A stretch of 64,000 bases of DNA from Sulfitobacter sp043557345 (GTDB lineage: Bacteria > Pseudomonadota > Alphaproteobacteria > Rhodobacterales > Rhodobacteraceae), in the NCBI RefSeq assembly GCF_043557345.1, contig NZ_JBIFFV010000004.1, forward strand, positions 233,362-297,361, written 5' to 3'. The position numbers were made by a program, and so were the translations under genes. Positions 7,999-16,702 of this stretch are shown here, piece by piece. A model generated the notes under the pieces. That model ran no database searches. It had not been told where the DNA came from and saw nothing but the letters and a program-made list of their open reading frames with translations. Each line of letters begins with the position of its first letter. Position 1 is the stretch's first letter.

Positions 7999-8460
7999 AT
8001 GAAGCTATCTACCAAAGGGCGCTACGCAATGGTCGCTTTGGCCGATATTGCCCTGCAACCCGAAGACACCTTGGTGTCGCTGGGTGACATTGCCGAGCGG
8101 CAGTCGGTGTCGTTGCCCTATCTGGAGCAGTTGTTCGTCAAGCTGCGCCGGGCTGAGTTGGTCACCTCGGTTCGCGGTCCGGGCGGCGGGTATCGTTTGG
8201 CGCGTCCGGCAGCGGATATTCGCGTGGTCGATGTGCTGGCGGCGGTGGATGAGACGGTGGATGCGATGCACAAGGGAGCGGGCGCCTCGGGCGGTCTGTC
8301 GGGCAGCCGGGCGCAATCGCTGACCAACCGGCTTTGGCAGGGGCTGAGCGCCCATGTCTATGTTTTCCTGCACCAAACGCGCCTGTCGGATGTGGTTGAG
8401 AATGAGCTTGCCCCCTGTCCGGCGGTGCCGACCCTCTTTGCCGTGGTGGATGAGTCTTGA
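7999..8460 (+). CDS. iscR: Rrf2-family iron-sulfur regulator IscR
   Basis: 153 residues starting MKLSTKGRYAMVALADIALQ, the typical Rrf2 N-terminus. A winged helix-turn-helix (ERQSVSLPYLEQLFVKLRRAELV) is followed by the wing VRGPGGGYRLARP. Canonical IscR holds its [2Fe-2S] cluster with three cysteines and a histidine around residues 92-107. This protein has only one cysteine, Cys140 (ELAPCPAVP), and lacks the canonical set. I recall the Rhodobacter sphaeroides IscR being described as a single-cysteine type. It heads the suf operon, 114 nt before iscS, and probably represses it. Confidence 0.92.
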   Translation: MKLSTKGRYAMVALADIALQPEDTLVSLGDIAERQSVSLPYLEQLFVKLRRAELVTSVRGPGGGYRLARPAADIRVVDVLAAVDETVDAMHKGAGASGGLSGSRAQSLTNRLWQGLSAHVYVFLHQTRLSDVVENELAPCPAVPTLFAVVDES

Positions 8461-8526
8461 AGGTGGTTTTGAGCATCGGGCGCGCTTTGGCCGCTGTGGT
8501 CCGCGCGGGCGGCGATGTGGGATTTC

Positions 8527-8573
8527 GGGGGCGCTGCCCCCGGACCCCCGCGGTATTTGGAAAAGGATGAAGG
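8527..8573 (+). repeat. GC-rich hairpin repeat before iscS
   Basis: The stem GGGGGC-GCT-GCCCCC (8527-8541) is followed by GGACCCCCG and an A/G-rich tail ending at the iscS start. This hairpin-plus-tail layout resembles an extragenic repeat that I remember as common just upstream of genes in Rhodobacteraceae. The tail supplies the iscS ribosome site. Copy number was not checked. Confidence 0.5.
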
Positions 8574-9674
8574 ATGCGGGTCTACCTTGATCATAACGCG
8601 ACCACGCCGCTGCGGGCGGAGGCGCGCGCAGCGATGATCGCGGCGATGGACCTGCCCGGCAACCCGTCCTCGGTCCATGCCGAGGGCCGTGCGGCCAAGG
8701 CTGTGGTTGAGCGCGCGCGGGCGCAGGTGGCGGGGCTAGTGGGCTGTGATCCGGTCGATGTGATCTTTACCTCCGGGGCGACCGAGGCGGCGGCGCTGGC
8801 GGTTGCAATGGGCGCGCGGGTTGTGACCTCTGCGGTGGAACATGACGCGGTCCTGTCCTGGGGGCAGGCGGCGCGTTTGGGTGTCGACGCACAGGGTGTT
8901 TGGGACGGTGACCTGACCGCCGCCGCGGGGGCCGATGTGGTGGCCTTACAGGCCGCGAACAGCGAGACGGGTGTGTTGCAGCAGACCATGCCTTTGGCGC
9001 AGCAATCTTGGGCGATGGAGCGCACGCCCTATGTACTGGTCGATGCGGTACAGGCGCTTGGCAAGACCCGGTTCAAGATGGCGACCTCGGGCGCGGATTT
9101 CATCCTCGTCTCGGCGCACAAGCTGGGCGGGCCGAAGGGGATCGGCGCATTGATCGTCAAACGCGGCATTGATCTGGCTGAACATGCGCTTTTGCGGGGC
9201 GGCGGGCAAGAGATGGGCCGCCGCTCGGGGACCGAGAATATCCCCGCCATTGCAGGTTTTGGCGCGGCGGCTGAGGCGGCGGCGGCGGATCTGGCGGCGG
9301 GGCGTTGGGAAGAGGTGGCGGCACAGCGTGATTTGCTGGAAGCGACCCTTGCGGATGCTGCAAGTCTGACTATTTTTGTAGGAAAAGGCGCTCAACGCCT
9401 GCCCAACACCTCCTGTATCGTCACGCCCGGCTGGAAGGGCGAGACCCAAGTGATGCAGATGGACCTTGCCGGCTTTGCCATTTCGGCGGGGTCGGCCTGT
9501 TCCAGCGGCAAGGTGCGCGCCAGTGCCGTATTGCGCGCCATGGGCTTTGATGAAACACAGGCCGCCAGCGCGATCCGGGTGTCGCTGGGCCTTGACACCA
9601 CCCGGGAAGATATCCTGCGGTTCGCCACGAGCTGGACCGCCAAATTGAAAAAGCACGAAACGCGGGCCGCCTGA
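8574..9674 (+). CDS. iscS: Cysteine desulfurase, IscS/NifS type
   Basis: 366 residues of the class V aminotransferase fold. Lys183 in SAHKLGGPKG binds pyridoxal phosphate, His90 (AVEHDAV) stacks on it, and Cys309 in SAGSACSSGKV takes sulfur from L-cysteine. The flexible loop with SSGK is the NifS/IscS (group I) form, distinct from the SufS-type enzyme at the end of this operon. It supplies persulfide sulfur for cluster assembly and possibly tRNA thiolation. The start ATG at 8574 is preceded by AAGGATGAAGG. Confidence 0.93.
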   Translation: MRVYLDHNATTPLRAEARAAMIAAMDLPGNPSSVHAEGRAAKAVVERARAQVAGLVGCDPVDVIFTSGATEAAALAVAMGARVVTSAVEHDAVLSWGQAARLGVDAQGVWDGDLTAAAGADVVALQAANSETGVLQQTMPLAQQSWAMERTPYVLVDAVQALGKTRFKMATSGADFILVSAHKLGGPKGIGALIVKRGIDLAEHALLRGGGQEMGRRSGTENIPAIAGFGAAAEAAAADLAAGRWEEVAAQRDLLEATLADAASLTIFVGKGAQRLPNTSCIVTPGWKGETQVMQMDLAGFAISAGSACSSGKVRASAVLRAMGFDETQAASAIRVSLGLDTTREDILRFATSWTAKLKKHETRAA

Positions 9675-9700
9675 GCGCCGCCACGGAAAGGAACCAGACC

Positions 9701-11233
9701 TTGGAAAATATGACCCTGAAAGAGAATGACGGCGTCAAGGAAGGCGTTGACCAGGAAACCGTGGATGCCGTGCGCGAAGTCGGCGGCAAGTACAAATACG
9801 GTTGGTCCACCGATATCGAGATGGAATATGCCCCCAAGGGGCTGACGCCGGAGATCGTGAAGCTGATCTCGGAAAAGAACGGTGAGCCCGAGTGGATGAC
9901 CGAATGGCGGCTGGAAGCCTATAACCGCTGGCTCACCAAGGAAGAACCCGATTGGGCCATGGTCGACTATCCTGAAATCGACTTTCAGGAGCAGTATTAC
10001 TATGCCCGTCCCAAGAGCATGGCGCAAAAACCCAAGTCGCTTGACGAGGTCGATCCCAAGCTGCTGGCGACCTATGAAAAGCTCGGCATTCCACTGAAAG
10101 AGCAGATGATCCTCGCCGGTGTCGAAGGCGCCGAAGATGCGCCCGCCGAGGGCCGCAAGGTGGCCGTCGACGCGGTGTTCGATTCCGTCTCCGTCGGCAC
10201 CACTTTTCAGGAAGAGCTGAAGAAGGCGGGCGTGATCTTCTGCTCGATCTCCGAGGCGATCCGCGAATATCCCGATCTGGTGAAGAAATACCTCGGCTCG
10301 GTCGTGCCGGTGTCGGACAACTTCTATGCCACGCTGAACTCGGCCGTCTTCTCCGACGGCTCGTTTGTCTACGTGCCACCGGGCGTGCGCTGCCCGATGG
10401 AACTCTCGACCTATTTCCGCATCAACGCCGAGAACACCGGCCAGTTCGAGCGCACGTTGATCATCGCCGACAAGGGCTCCTACGTGAGCTACCTTGAAGG
10501 CTGCACAGCCCCGCAGCGCGATGAGAGCCAGTTGCATGCCGCCGTGGTCGAGATCATCATCGAAGAGGACGCGGAAGTGAAATACTCCACCGTCCAGAAC
10601 TGGTATCCGGGCGACGAGAACGGCAAGGGCGGGATCTACAACTTCGTGACCAAACGTGCCGACTGCCGCGGCGACCGTGCCAAGGTGATGTGGACGCAGG
10701 TCGAGACCGGCTCCGCCGTGACCTGGAAATACCCCTCCTGCATCCTGCGCGGCGATGACAGCCAAGGCGAGTTCTACTCCATCGCCATCGCCAACAACAT
10801 GCAGCAGGCCGATACCGGCACCAAGATGGTGCACCTCGGCAAGCGCACCAAGTCGCGGATCGTGTCTAAGGGCATCTCGGCGGGCAAGGCGCAGAACACC
10901 TACCGCGGCCTTGTCTCGATGCACCCCAAGGCCAAGGAATCGCGCAATTACACCCAGTGCGACAGCCTGTTGATCGGCTCGGAATGCGGGGCGCATACGG
11001 TGCCTTACATCGAGGTGAAGAACAACTCGAGCCGCGTGGAGCATGAGGCGACGACGTCGAAGGTGGACGACGACCAGATGTTCTACTGCCGCTCGCGTGG
11101 CATGGACGAGGAAGAGGCCGTGGCGCTGGTCGTGAACGGCTTCTGCAAAGACGTGCTGCAGGCGCTGCCGATGGAGTTCGCCATGGAGGCGCAGGCGCTG
11201 GTGGCGATTTCGTTGGAAGGCTCCGTCGGCTGA
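9701..11233 (+). CDS. sufB: Fe-S cluster scaffold subunit SufB
   Basis: 510 residues. SufB family landmarks include KYKYGWSTDIEME near the N-terminus and the conserved core RTLIIADKGSYVSYLEGCTAP, followed by ATTSKVDDDQMFYCRSRG near the end. That last stretch carries the beta-helix residues and the region linked to cluster building. It forms the SufBC2D scaffold with SufC and SufD. The start is probably TTG at 9701, because AAAGGA (9687-9692) sits 8 nt before it; the next ATG at 9710 would be too far. The stop overlaps the next start by one base. Confidence 0.96.
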   Translation: MENMTLKENDGVKEGVDQETVDAVREVGGKYKYGWSTDIEMEYAPKGLTPEIVKLISEKNGEPEWMTEWRLEAYNRWLTKEEPDWAMVDYPEIDFQEQYYYARPKSMAQKPKSLDEVDPKLLATYEKLGIPLKEQMILAGVEGAEDAPAEGRKVAVDAVFDSVSVGTTFQEELKKAGVIFCSISEAIREYPDLVKKYLGSVVPVSDNFYATLNSAVFSDGSFVYVPPGVRCPMELSTYFRINAENTGQFERTLIIADKGSYVSYLEGCTAPQRDESQLHAAVVEIIIEEDAEVKYSTVQNWYPGDENGKGGIYNFVTKRADCRGDRAKVMWTQVETGSAVTWKYPSCILRGDDSQGEFYSIAIANNMQQADTGTKMVHLGKRTKSRIVSKGISAGKAQNTYRGLVSMHPKAKESRNYTQCDSLLIGSECGAHTVPYIEVKNNSSRVEHEATTSKVDDDQMFYCRSRGMDEEEAVALVVNGFCKDVLQALPMEFAMEAQALVAISLEGSVG

Positions 11234-12039
11234 TGAGCTTAGACGCGGCGCATACCCCCCTCCGCCTGCATTGGTGGAAGGCGCATCCGAACTTCGGCGA
11301 TGCGCTGAGCCCGCTGGTCCTGAGCCATGTCTCGGGGCGGCGGGTGGAACATGCGTCGGTGGATGAGGCGGATGTCTTCGGCCTTGGCTCGCTGTTGCAG
11401 GTCGTGCGGCGGAACTACGAGACGCCGCGCGTCGGGGCCAGGCCGGTAATCTGGGGCAGCGGTCTGCTGCGCCCCGCCGGGGGCCGTGCGTTCCTCAAGA
11501 ACATCGAGATCGCCCTGCTGCGCGGGCCGGTGACGGCGGCGTTGCTGGGGATCGAGACAGACGTTTTCGGTGATCCGGGTCTGCTGGTGAACGAGGTGCT
11601 GCCGAGCGACGCACCGCGCAGCGACAAGATCGGCATCGTACCGCATCACACGCTGGCGGATGACCCGGAACTGCTGGATCTCGTGGCTTCGGACAGCGCC
11701 TATGTGTTGATCGACCCGCGTGATCCGGTGGAGCATGTCTGCGCCGCCATCGGGGCCTGTGCCCATGTCTTTGCCTCCTCGCTGCATGGGCTGATCACGG
11801 CGGACGCCTACGGTGTGACCAACACTTGGGTGGCGCCCGAGGGGCAGGGGCGGCTTAAGTTCCACGACTATGCCGCATCCGTGGGCCGTGACATGCGCGC
11901 GCCGATTGCCTTGGCCGACGTGCCCAAGGCGCCGAAGCCCGATGCGCCGCTCGCCTATCAGGACGGCATTGATGCCTGCCGCGCCGCGCTGAAAGACAGT
12001 TTCCCCGCCGCGCTCTGCGCCCGTCAGGGCGCGGCATGA
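11233..12039 (+). CDS. Polysaccharide pyruvyl transferase-like protein inside the suf operon
   Basis: 268 residues beginning MSLDAAHTPLRLHWWKAHPNFGDALSP. The N-terminal NFGDALSPLV motif, WGSGLL, ALLRGPVTAALLG, VFGDPGLLV and the late ASSLHGLITADAYGV motif mark the polysaccharide pyruvyl transferase / EPS amylovoran-like family, which adds ketal pyruvate to sugars. It overlaps sufB by 1 nt (TGATG) and is followed, after an 81-nt gap, by sufC. Why a glycan-modifying type of enzyme should be co-translated with the Fe-S scaffold is unclear. It is probably cytosolic, with no signal peptide seen. Confidence 0.82.
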   Translation: MSLDAAHTPLRLHWWKAHPNFGDALSPLVLSHVSGRRVEHASVDEADVFGLGSLLQVVRRNYETPRVGARPVIWGSGLLRPAGGRAFLKNIEIALLRGPVTAALLGIETDVFGDPGLLVNEVLPSDAPRSDKIGIVPHHTLADDPELLDLVASDSAYVLIDPRDPVEHVCAAIGACAHVFASSLHGLITADAYGVTNTWVAPEGQGRLKFHDYAASVGRDMRAPIALADVPKAPKPDAPLAYQDGIDACRAALKDSFPAALCARQGAA

Positions 12040-12120
12040 ACTTTAACACACAGGGGCAAACCCCTGACGTAGAACTGAAATAAACGAATGCGGCGCAAGG
12101 CGCGCCAGAAGGAGACCCAA

Positions 12121-12876
12121 ATGCTGAGCATCAAGAACCTGCACGTGAAACTGGAAGAAGAGGACAAGCAGATCCTCAAGGGCGTCGATCTGGAAGTCGA
12201 AGCCGGTAAGGTGCACGCGATCATGGGGCCGAATGGCTCGGGCAAGTCCACGCTGAGCTACGTGCTCTCGGGCAAGGACGGCTACGAGGTCACCGACGGT
12301 TCCGCCACGCTTGAGGGCGAGGACATCCTAGAACTGGAACCCGAAGAGCGCGCCGCGGCGGGTCTCTTCCTTGCCTTCCAATACCCGGTGGAAATCCCCG
12401 GCGTCGGCAACATGACCTTCCTGCGCACCGCGGTGAACGCACAGCGCAAGGCGCGCGGCGAAGAGGAGATCTCGGCCGCCGACTTCCTCAAGGAAATCCG
12501 CGCCAAGGCGAAAGACCTCAAGATCGACGCCGAAATGCTGAAGCGCCCCGTCAACATGGGCTTCTCCGGCGGTGAGAAAAAGCGCAATGAAATCCTGCAG
12601 ATGGCGATGCTCGAGCCCAAGATGTGCATCCTCGACGAGACCGACTCGGGCCTTGATGTCGACGCCATGAAACTGGTCGCCGAAGGCGTGAACGCCCTGC
12701 GCACCGAGGGCCGTGGTTTCCTCGTCATCACCCACTACCAGCGTCTTCTGGACCACATCAAACCCGACGTCGTGCACATCATGCATGATGGCCGCATCAT
12801 CAAGACCGGTGGCCCCGAGCTGGCGCTCGAAGTCGAGAACAACGGCTACGCAGACATCCTCGCCGAGGTGGCATAA
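12121..12876 (+). CDS. sufC: Fe-S assembly ATPase SufC
   Basis: 251 residues of the ABC ATPase fold with Walker A GPNGSGKS (36-43), signature SGGEKKRNE and Walker B MCILDETDSGLDVDA. The ETDSGLD and SGGEKKRNE variants are specific to SufC. It is a soluble ATPase, not a transporter, and drives conformational change in SufBC2D. The start at MLSIKNLHV is preceded by GGAGA; an in-frame start 11 codons upstream was rejected on family length. It shares one base with the sufD start. Confidence 0.96.
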   Translation: MLSIKNLHVKLEEEDKQILKGVDLEVEAGKVHAIMGPNGSGKSTLSYVLSGKDGYEVTDGSATLEGEDILELEPEERAAAGLFLAFQYPVEIPGVGNMTFLRTAVNAQRKARGEEEISAADFLKEIRAKAKDLKIDAEMLKRPVNMGFSGGEKKRNEILQMAMLEPKMCILDETDSGLDVDAMKLVAEGVNALRTEGRGFLVITHYQRLLDHIKPDVVHIMHDGRIIKTGGPELALEVENNGYADILAEVA

Positions 12877-14156
12877 TGGCCGAAGCACAGCTGAAAGAAA
12901 CCCCGACCGAGGCGATGATCGCACGTCACAGCCTGCCGCAGGGTGGCTGGGCACAGGCGGCGCGGGAAGACGCGCTGGCGCGGCTTCGTGCCATGGGCCT
13001 GCCGCAGCGCCGGGATGAATACTGGAAGTTCACCCGCCCCGACACGCTGACGCAAGCGGAGGCGCAGCCTGCTGCGATCTTCGACCATGGCGACGCGCCG
13101 CTTTTCGATGGCACCGACCGTCTGCGCATCGTATTTGTCGATGGTGTCTTCGACGCGGAGGCCTCGGATGATCTCACGCTGGAAGGTGTCAGCATCGAGC
13201 GTCTGGCGACTGCGGACAGCGACCTGCACTGGGCGCGCGACTTGTACGGCACGCTGGAGAAGAACGGCCAGACCCCGGTGCAACGTCCGCTCGCGGCGCT
13301 GAACACCGCCTTTGCGACCGATGGTGTCTTGATTCATGTCACCGGCACGCCAAGCAAGCCGATCAATCTGGTTTATGCCCATAAATCAGAGGCTTCGGAT
13401 GCGATGTTGCATCACGTGGTGAAGCTCGACAAAGGTGCCGAGGTGACGCTTCTGGAAAACGGCCCCGCCGCTGCGCGCTTCAATACCGTGATGGAGGTCG
13501 AGGTGGCCGACACCGCGCGCTTCCATCATGTCCGCGCCCAGGGCCGCGATCACGAGCGCCGCGCCGCGACCCATGTCTTCACCCGTCTCGGGACCGAGTC
13601 GCTGTTCAAGAGCTTCACCGTCACCGTCAACGGTGCGCTCACGCGCAACGAATGCGTGATCGAGCTGACCGGCGACGATGCTTCGGCTCATGTCGCGGGC
13701 GCCTGCGTCGGCGATGGCGATTTTCACCACGACGACACGGTCTTCATCACCCATGACGCGGTGAACTGCGAAAGCCGTCAGGTGTTCAAGAAGGTGCTGC
13801 GCAATGGCGCGACCGGCGTGTTCCAGGGTAAGATCCTCGTCAAGGAAGGCGCGCAGAAGACCGATGGCTACCAGATCAGCCAGTCGCTTCTATTGGATGG
13901 CGACAGCCAGTTCCTCGCCAAGCCGGAGCTTGAGATCTACGCCGACGACGTGGCCTGTTCGCATGGCTCGACCTCCGGCGCGATCGACGAGGAGGCGCTG
14001 TTCTACCTCCGCGCCCGCGGTGTCTCGCACGCCGAAGCGACCGACCTTCTGACACTGGCCTTCCTTGCCGAAGCGGTCGAGGAGATCGAGGCCGAGGGTC
14101 TGCGCGAGGAGATCACCGGGCGCCTCAGCTCGTGGTTGGAGCGTCGTAGCGCCTGA
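12876..14156 (+). CDS. sufD: Fe-S cluster assembly protein SufD
   Basis: 426 residues. The SufBD-type core includes RRDEYWKFTRPD near the N-terminus and the C-terminal block VFQGKILVKEGAQKTDGYQ and CSHGSTSGAIDEEALFYLRARG. It is the SufB paralogue that completes the SufBC2D complex and is needed for iron entry. It overlaps sufC by 1 nt (TAATG) and the following membrane gene by 1 nt (TGATG), so the operon is translationally coupled through this point. Confidence 0.95.
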   Translation: MAEAQLKETPTEAMIARHSLPQGGWAQAAREDALARLRAMGLPQRRDEYWKFTRPDTLTQAEAQPAAIFDHGDAPLFDGTDRLRIVFVDGVFDAEASDDLTLEGVSIERLATADSDLHWARDLYGTLEKNGQTPVQRPLAALNTAFATDGVLIHVTGTPSKPINLVYAHKSEASDAMLHHVVKLDKGAEVTLLENGPAAARFNTVMEVEVADTARFHHVRAQGRDHERRAATHVFTRLGTESLFKSFTVTVNGALTRNECVIELTGDDASAHVAGACVGDGDFHHDDTVFITHDAVNCESRQVFKKVLRNGATGVFQGKILVKEGAQKTDGYQISQSLLLDGDSQFLAKPELEIYADDVACSHGSTSGAIDEEALFYLRARGVSHAEATDLLTLAFLAEAVEEIEAEGLREEITGRLSSWLERRSA

Positions 14157-14638
14157 TGGCTGTTACCAGCGATATCGTGGCGACCTACCGCGGCCCCGGC
14201 AAAGTGATGTCGGGGCTGCTTGCGCAGGGCCGCAACGAGGTGCGCGTGCTCATGTTCGCGCTGATGGCGGGGCTGCTGATCTTCGTGGCCCTATCGCCGT
14301 ATCAAGCCCGCGCGGCGCATCTCGATCCGGACGGGCCGCTCGCGGTGCGCCAGTATTGGAGCGCGTTTTTCTGGATCTTCGTGATGCCCTTGCTGCTCTA
14401 TGGCCTGGCCGCGATGGTTTGGGGCATCAGCCGTCTCGCGGGGCAACGGCTCAGCGGTTATGCGGTGCGGCTGACCTTGGTCTGGTCGCTTCTTGCCTCT
14501 GCGCCGATCCTTTTGTTGCTGGGCCTCGCGCTTGGGTTCATCGGGCCGGGCCTGCAGGCGCAGATCGTCGGGGGGATCTGGTTGGCCGTGTTCTTTTGGT
14601 TCTGGATTGCGGGCCTTGTCGCCGCGCAGCGGGGCTGA
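14156..14638 (+). CDS. Membrane protein with Yip1-like helices, suf operon
   Basis: 160 residues with four predicted membrane helices (near 35-52, 65-85, 105-128, 135-155) and a basic cytosolic N-terminus. The short lead SGLLAQGRNEVRVLMF resembles Yip1-domain proteins. No catalytic motif is visible. The start overlaps the sufD stop by one base and the next membrane gene follows after 1 nt. In this position between sufD and sufS it may be a passenger or an accessory factor; nothing in the sequence settles which. Confidence 0.75.
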   Translation: MAVTSDIVATYRGPGKVMSGLLAQGRNEVRVLMFALMAGLLIFVALSPYQARAAHLDPDGPLAVRQYWSAFFWIFVMPLLLYGLAAMVWGISRLAGQRLSGYAVRLTLVWSLLASAPILLLLGLALGFIGPGLQAQIVGGIWLAVFFWFWIAGLVAAQRG

Positions 14639-14639
14639 A

Positions 14640-15215
14640 ATGAGCAGCGCCCTGATCCAGCTTGCGCAGACCACTCTGCGCAGTCCCCGCGCAGCGGCGC
14701 GCCAGATTGCGGAGTTGCCCTTAGGCAATGATGTCATCTGGACGTCTCTTGCTTTGGTCGCCGCGCTGAACGCGCTGGTTATCTCGGCCACCTTCGTGAT
14801 CGCACCGCCCGCCATGGCGCTGCCGAGCTATTTTCAATCGCCGCTGGTGCTTTTCGCGCTGCTGGCCGGGTTGATGGTGCTCTATGTGCATGCGCTGACT
14901 TGGGTTGGCCGAGCACTGGGCGGGCAGGGCGCGGTGACGCCGCTTTTGGCTGCCGTGGTGTGGCTGCAGGCGCTTCGCCTTTGTGCGCAATTGGGTATCC
15001 TGCTGCTGACCTTGGCCCTGCCGCCGGTGGCGCTGCTGGCCTCTTTTGTCGTTACCTTTTGGGGTCTTTGGATCCTGCTGAATTTCGTGGCCGAACTCTT
15101 GCACCTGCCGGGGCTGTTCCACGCCGCTGCGGTGCTCGCGGGGGCCGCGCTTGGGGTCTTGCTGGGGCTTGGCCTTCTGCTGTCTTTGATCGGGCTAACC
15201 GCCCAGGGAGTTTAA
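14640..15215 (+). CDS. YIP1-family membrane protein, suf operon
   Basis: 191 residues with about five hydrophobic helices. The N-terminal TLRSPRAAARQI segment and the following ALNALVISATFV match the bacterial YIP1 domain pattern (an RxPR/A-type lead followed by helices). The start ATG at 14640 gives a one-base gap from the previous stop. sufS begins 3 nt after its stop. The function of bacterial YIP1 proteins is not known to me. Both membrane genes seem fixed within the operon by their tight spacing. Confidence 0.75.
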   Translation: MSSALIQLAQTTLRSPRAAARQIAELPLGNDVIWTSLALVAALNALVISATFVIAPPAMALPSYFQSPLVLFALLAGLMVLYVHALTWVGRALGGQGAVTPLLAAVVWLQALRLCAQLGILLLTLALPPVALLASFVVTFWGLWILLNFVAELLHLPGLFHAAAVLAGAALGVLLGLGLLLSLIGLTAQGV

Positions 15216-15218
15216 GTC

Positions 15219-16439
15219 ATGTTCGACGTTGAAGCCGTCCGGGCGCAGTTTCCGATCCTTGGCCGCGAGGTGAACGGCAAGCCGCTGGTCTACCTCGACA
15301 ATGGCGCTTCTGCCCAGAAGCCGCAGGTGGTGATCGACGCGATCACTCAAGCCTATGCGAATGAATATTCCAACGTTCACAGGGGCTTGCACTACCTTTC
15401 TAATCTTGCGACCGACAAATACGAAAGCGTGCGCGGCACCGTGGCGCGCTTTCTCAACGCCGGGTCGGAAGATGAGATCGTGCTCAACACCGGCGCCACC
15501 ATGGGCATCAACACCGTGGCCTATGGTTGGGCCATGCCGCGGATGCAAGCGGGCGATGAGATTGTCCTTTCGGTGATGGAGCATCACGCCAATATCGTGC
15601 CATGGCATTTCCTGCGCGAACGTCAGGGCGTGGTGCTGAAATGGGTCGATGTGGACGCGACCGGCGCGCTTGACCCTCAGGCGGTGATCGATGCCATCGG
15701 GCCGAAGACAAAACTGGTTGCAATATCCCACCTTTCCAACGTCTTGGGAACCAAAGTTGATGTAAAAACGATCACCGAAGCCGCCCATGAGAAGGGCGTC
15801 CCGGTCTTGATCGACGGCTCTCAGGCGGCGGTGCATATGCCGGTCGACGTCCGCGATCTCGGCTGTGATTTCTACGCCGTCACCGGGCATAAACTCTATG
15901 GCCCCTCCGGCTCCGGTGCGATCTATATCAAGTCCGAGCGCATGGCCGAAATGCGCCCCTTCATCGGCGGCGGTGACATGATCCGCGAAGTCAGCAAGGA
16001 CGCGGTGAGCTACAACGACCCGCCGATGATGTTCGAAGCCGGCACCCCCGGGATCGTGGGCACCATCGGCTTGGGCGTGGCGCTGGAGTTCATGATGGAC
16101 CTCGGGATGGAGAATATCGCCGCCCATGAGGACGATCTGCGCGACTACGCGGTCTCGCGGCTCAGCGGTTTGAATTGGCTCAATCTGCAAGGCACGACCC
16201 CGGACAAAGCGGCAATCTTTAGCTTCACGCTGGAGGGCGCCGCCCATGCGCATGACATTTCGACCGTGCTTGACAAAAAGGGCGTGGCGGTGCGCGCGGG
16301 CCATCACTGCGCGGGGCCTCTGATGAACCACCTCGGGCTGTCGGCCACCTGCCGCGCCTCCTTTGGCATGTATAACACCCGGGCCGAGGTCGACGCATTG
16401 ATCGACGCCCTCGAATTGGCGCATGATCTTTTCGACTAA
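15219..16439 (+). CDS. sufS: Cysteine desulfurase SufS
   Basis: 406 residues of the group II (SufS/CsdA) cysteine desulfurase type. Lys225 in TGHKLYGPSG binds pyridoxal phosphate, His123 is in the EHHANIVPW motif, and Cys364 in RAGHHCAGPLM is the persulfide cysteine. GGGAG lies 9 nt before the ATG. It closes the operon. No sufE, sufA/iscA or SufT/DUF59 gene follows; a tRNA gene comes next, so those partners must be elsewhere. The operon therefore carries two cysteine desulfurases of different groups. Confidence 0.96.
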   Translation: MFDVEAVRAQFPILGREVNGKPLVYLDNGASAQKPQVVIDAITQAYANEYSNVHRGLHYLSNLATDKYESVRGTVARFLNAGSEDEIVLNTGATMGINTVAYGWAMPRMQAGDEIVLSVMEHHANIVPWHFLRERQGVVLKWVDVDATGALDPQAVIDAIGPKTKLVAISHLSNVLGTKVDVKTITEAAHEKGVPVLIDGSQAAVHMPVDVRDLGCDFYAVTGHKLYGPSGSGAIYIKSERMAEMRPFIGGGDMIREVSKDAVSYNDPPMMFEAGTPGIVGTIGLGVALEFMMDLGMENIAAHEDDLRDYAVSRLSGLNWLNLQGTTPDKAAIFSFTLEGAAHAHDISTVLDKKGVAVRAGHHCAGPLMNHLGLSATCRASFGMYNTRAEVDALIDALELAHDLFD

Positions 16440-16513
16440 GGTGAATTTCGCCGCCCTTGCCCCCGGATTTCCCATTGCAGGGGCGGCGCGCTCTGGCTAT
16501 ACCGCCCCTCAGT

Positions 16514-16590
<77 letters not shown>

Positions 16591-16651
16591 TTTTCCCCAA
16601 TCGTTAAGTTTGCTGCCGCGCGATGCGTCGATCATCCGTTTGCACAAGAAT

Positions 16652-16684
16652 AAGCCCCGCGCAGCGATGCTGGCGGGGCTTTCC
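16652..16684. terminator. Bidirectional terminator between tRNA-Arg and the methyltransferase gene
   Basis: AAGCCCCGC (16652-16660) pairs with GCGGGGCTT (16673-16681) across a 12-nt loop, followed by T residues on the plus strand. On the minus strand the stem is followed by TTATTCTTG, so it can serve both sides. Confidence 0.75.
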
Positions 16685-16702
16685 GATTACTAAAGCGGTG
16701 CC

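Noticed and set aside
9392..11044. Long open frame (550 codons) on the minus strand
   Set aside because: It is antisense to iscS and sufB, both with clear family motifs; the translation is His/Arg/Asp-rich, as expected for a mirror frame in GC-rich DNA.
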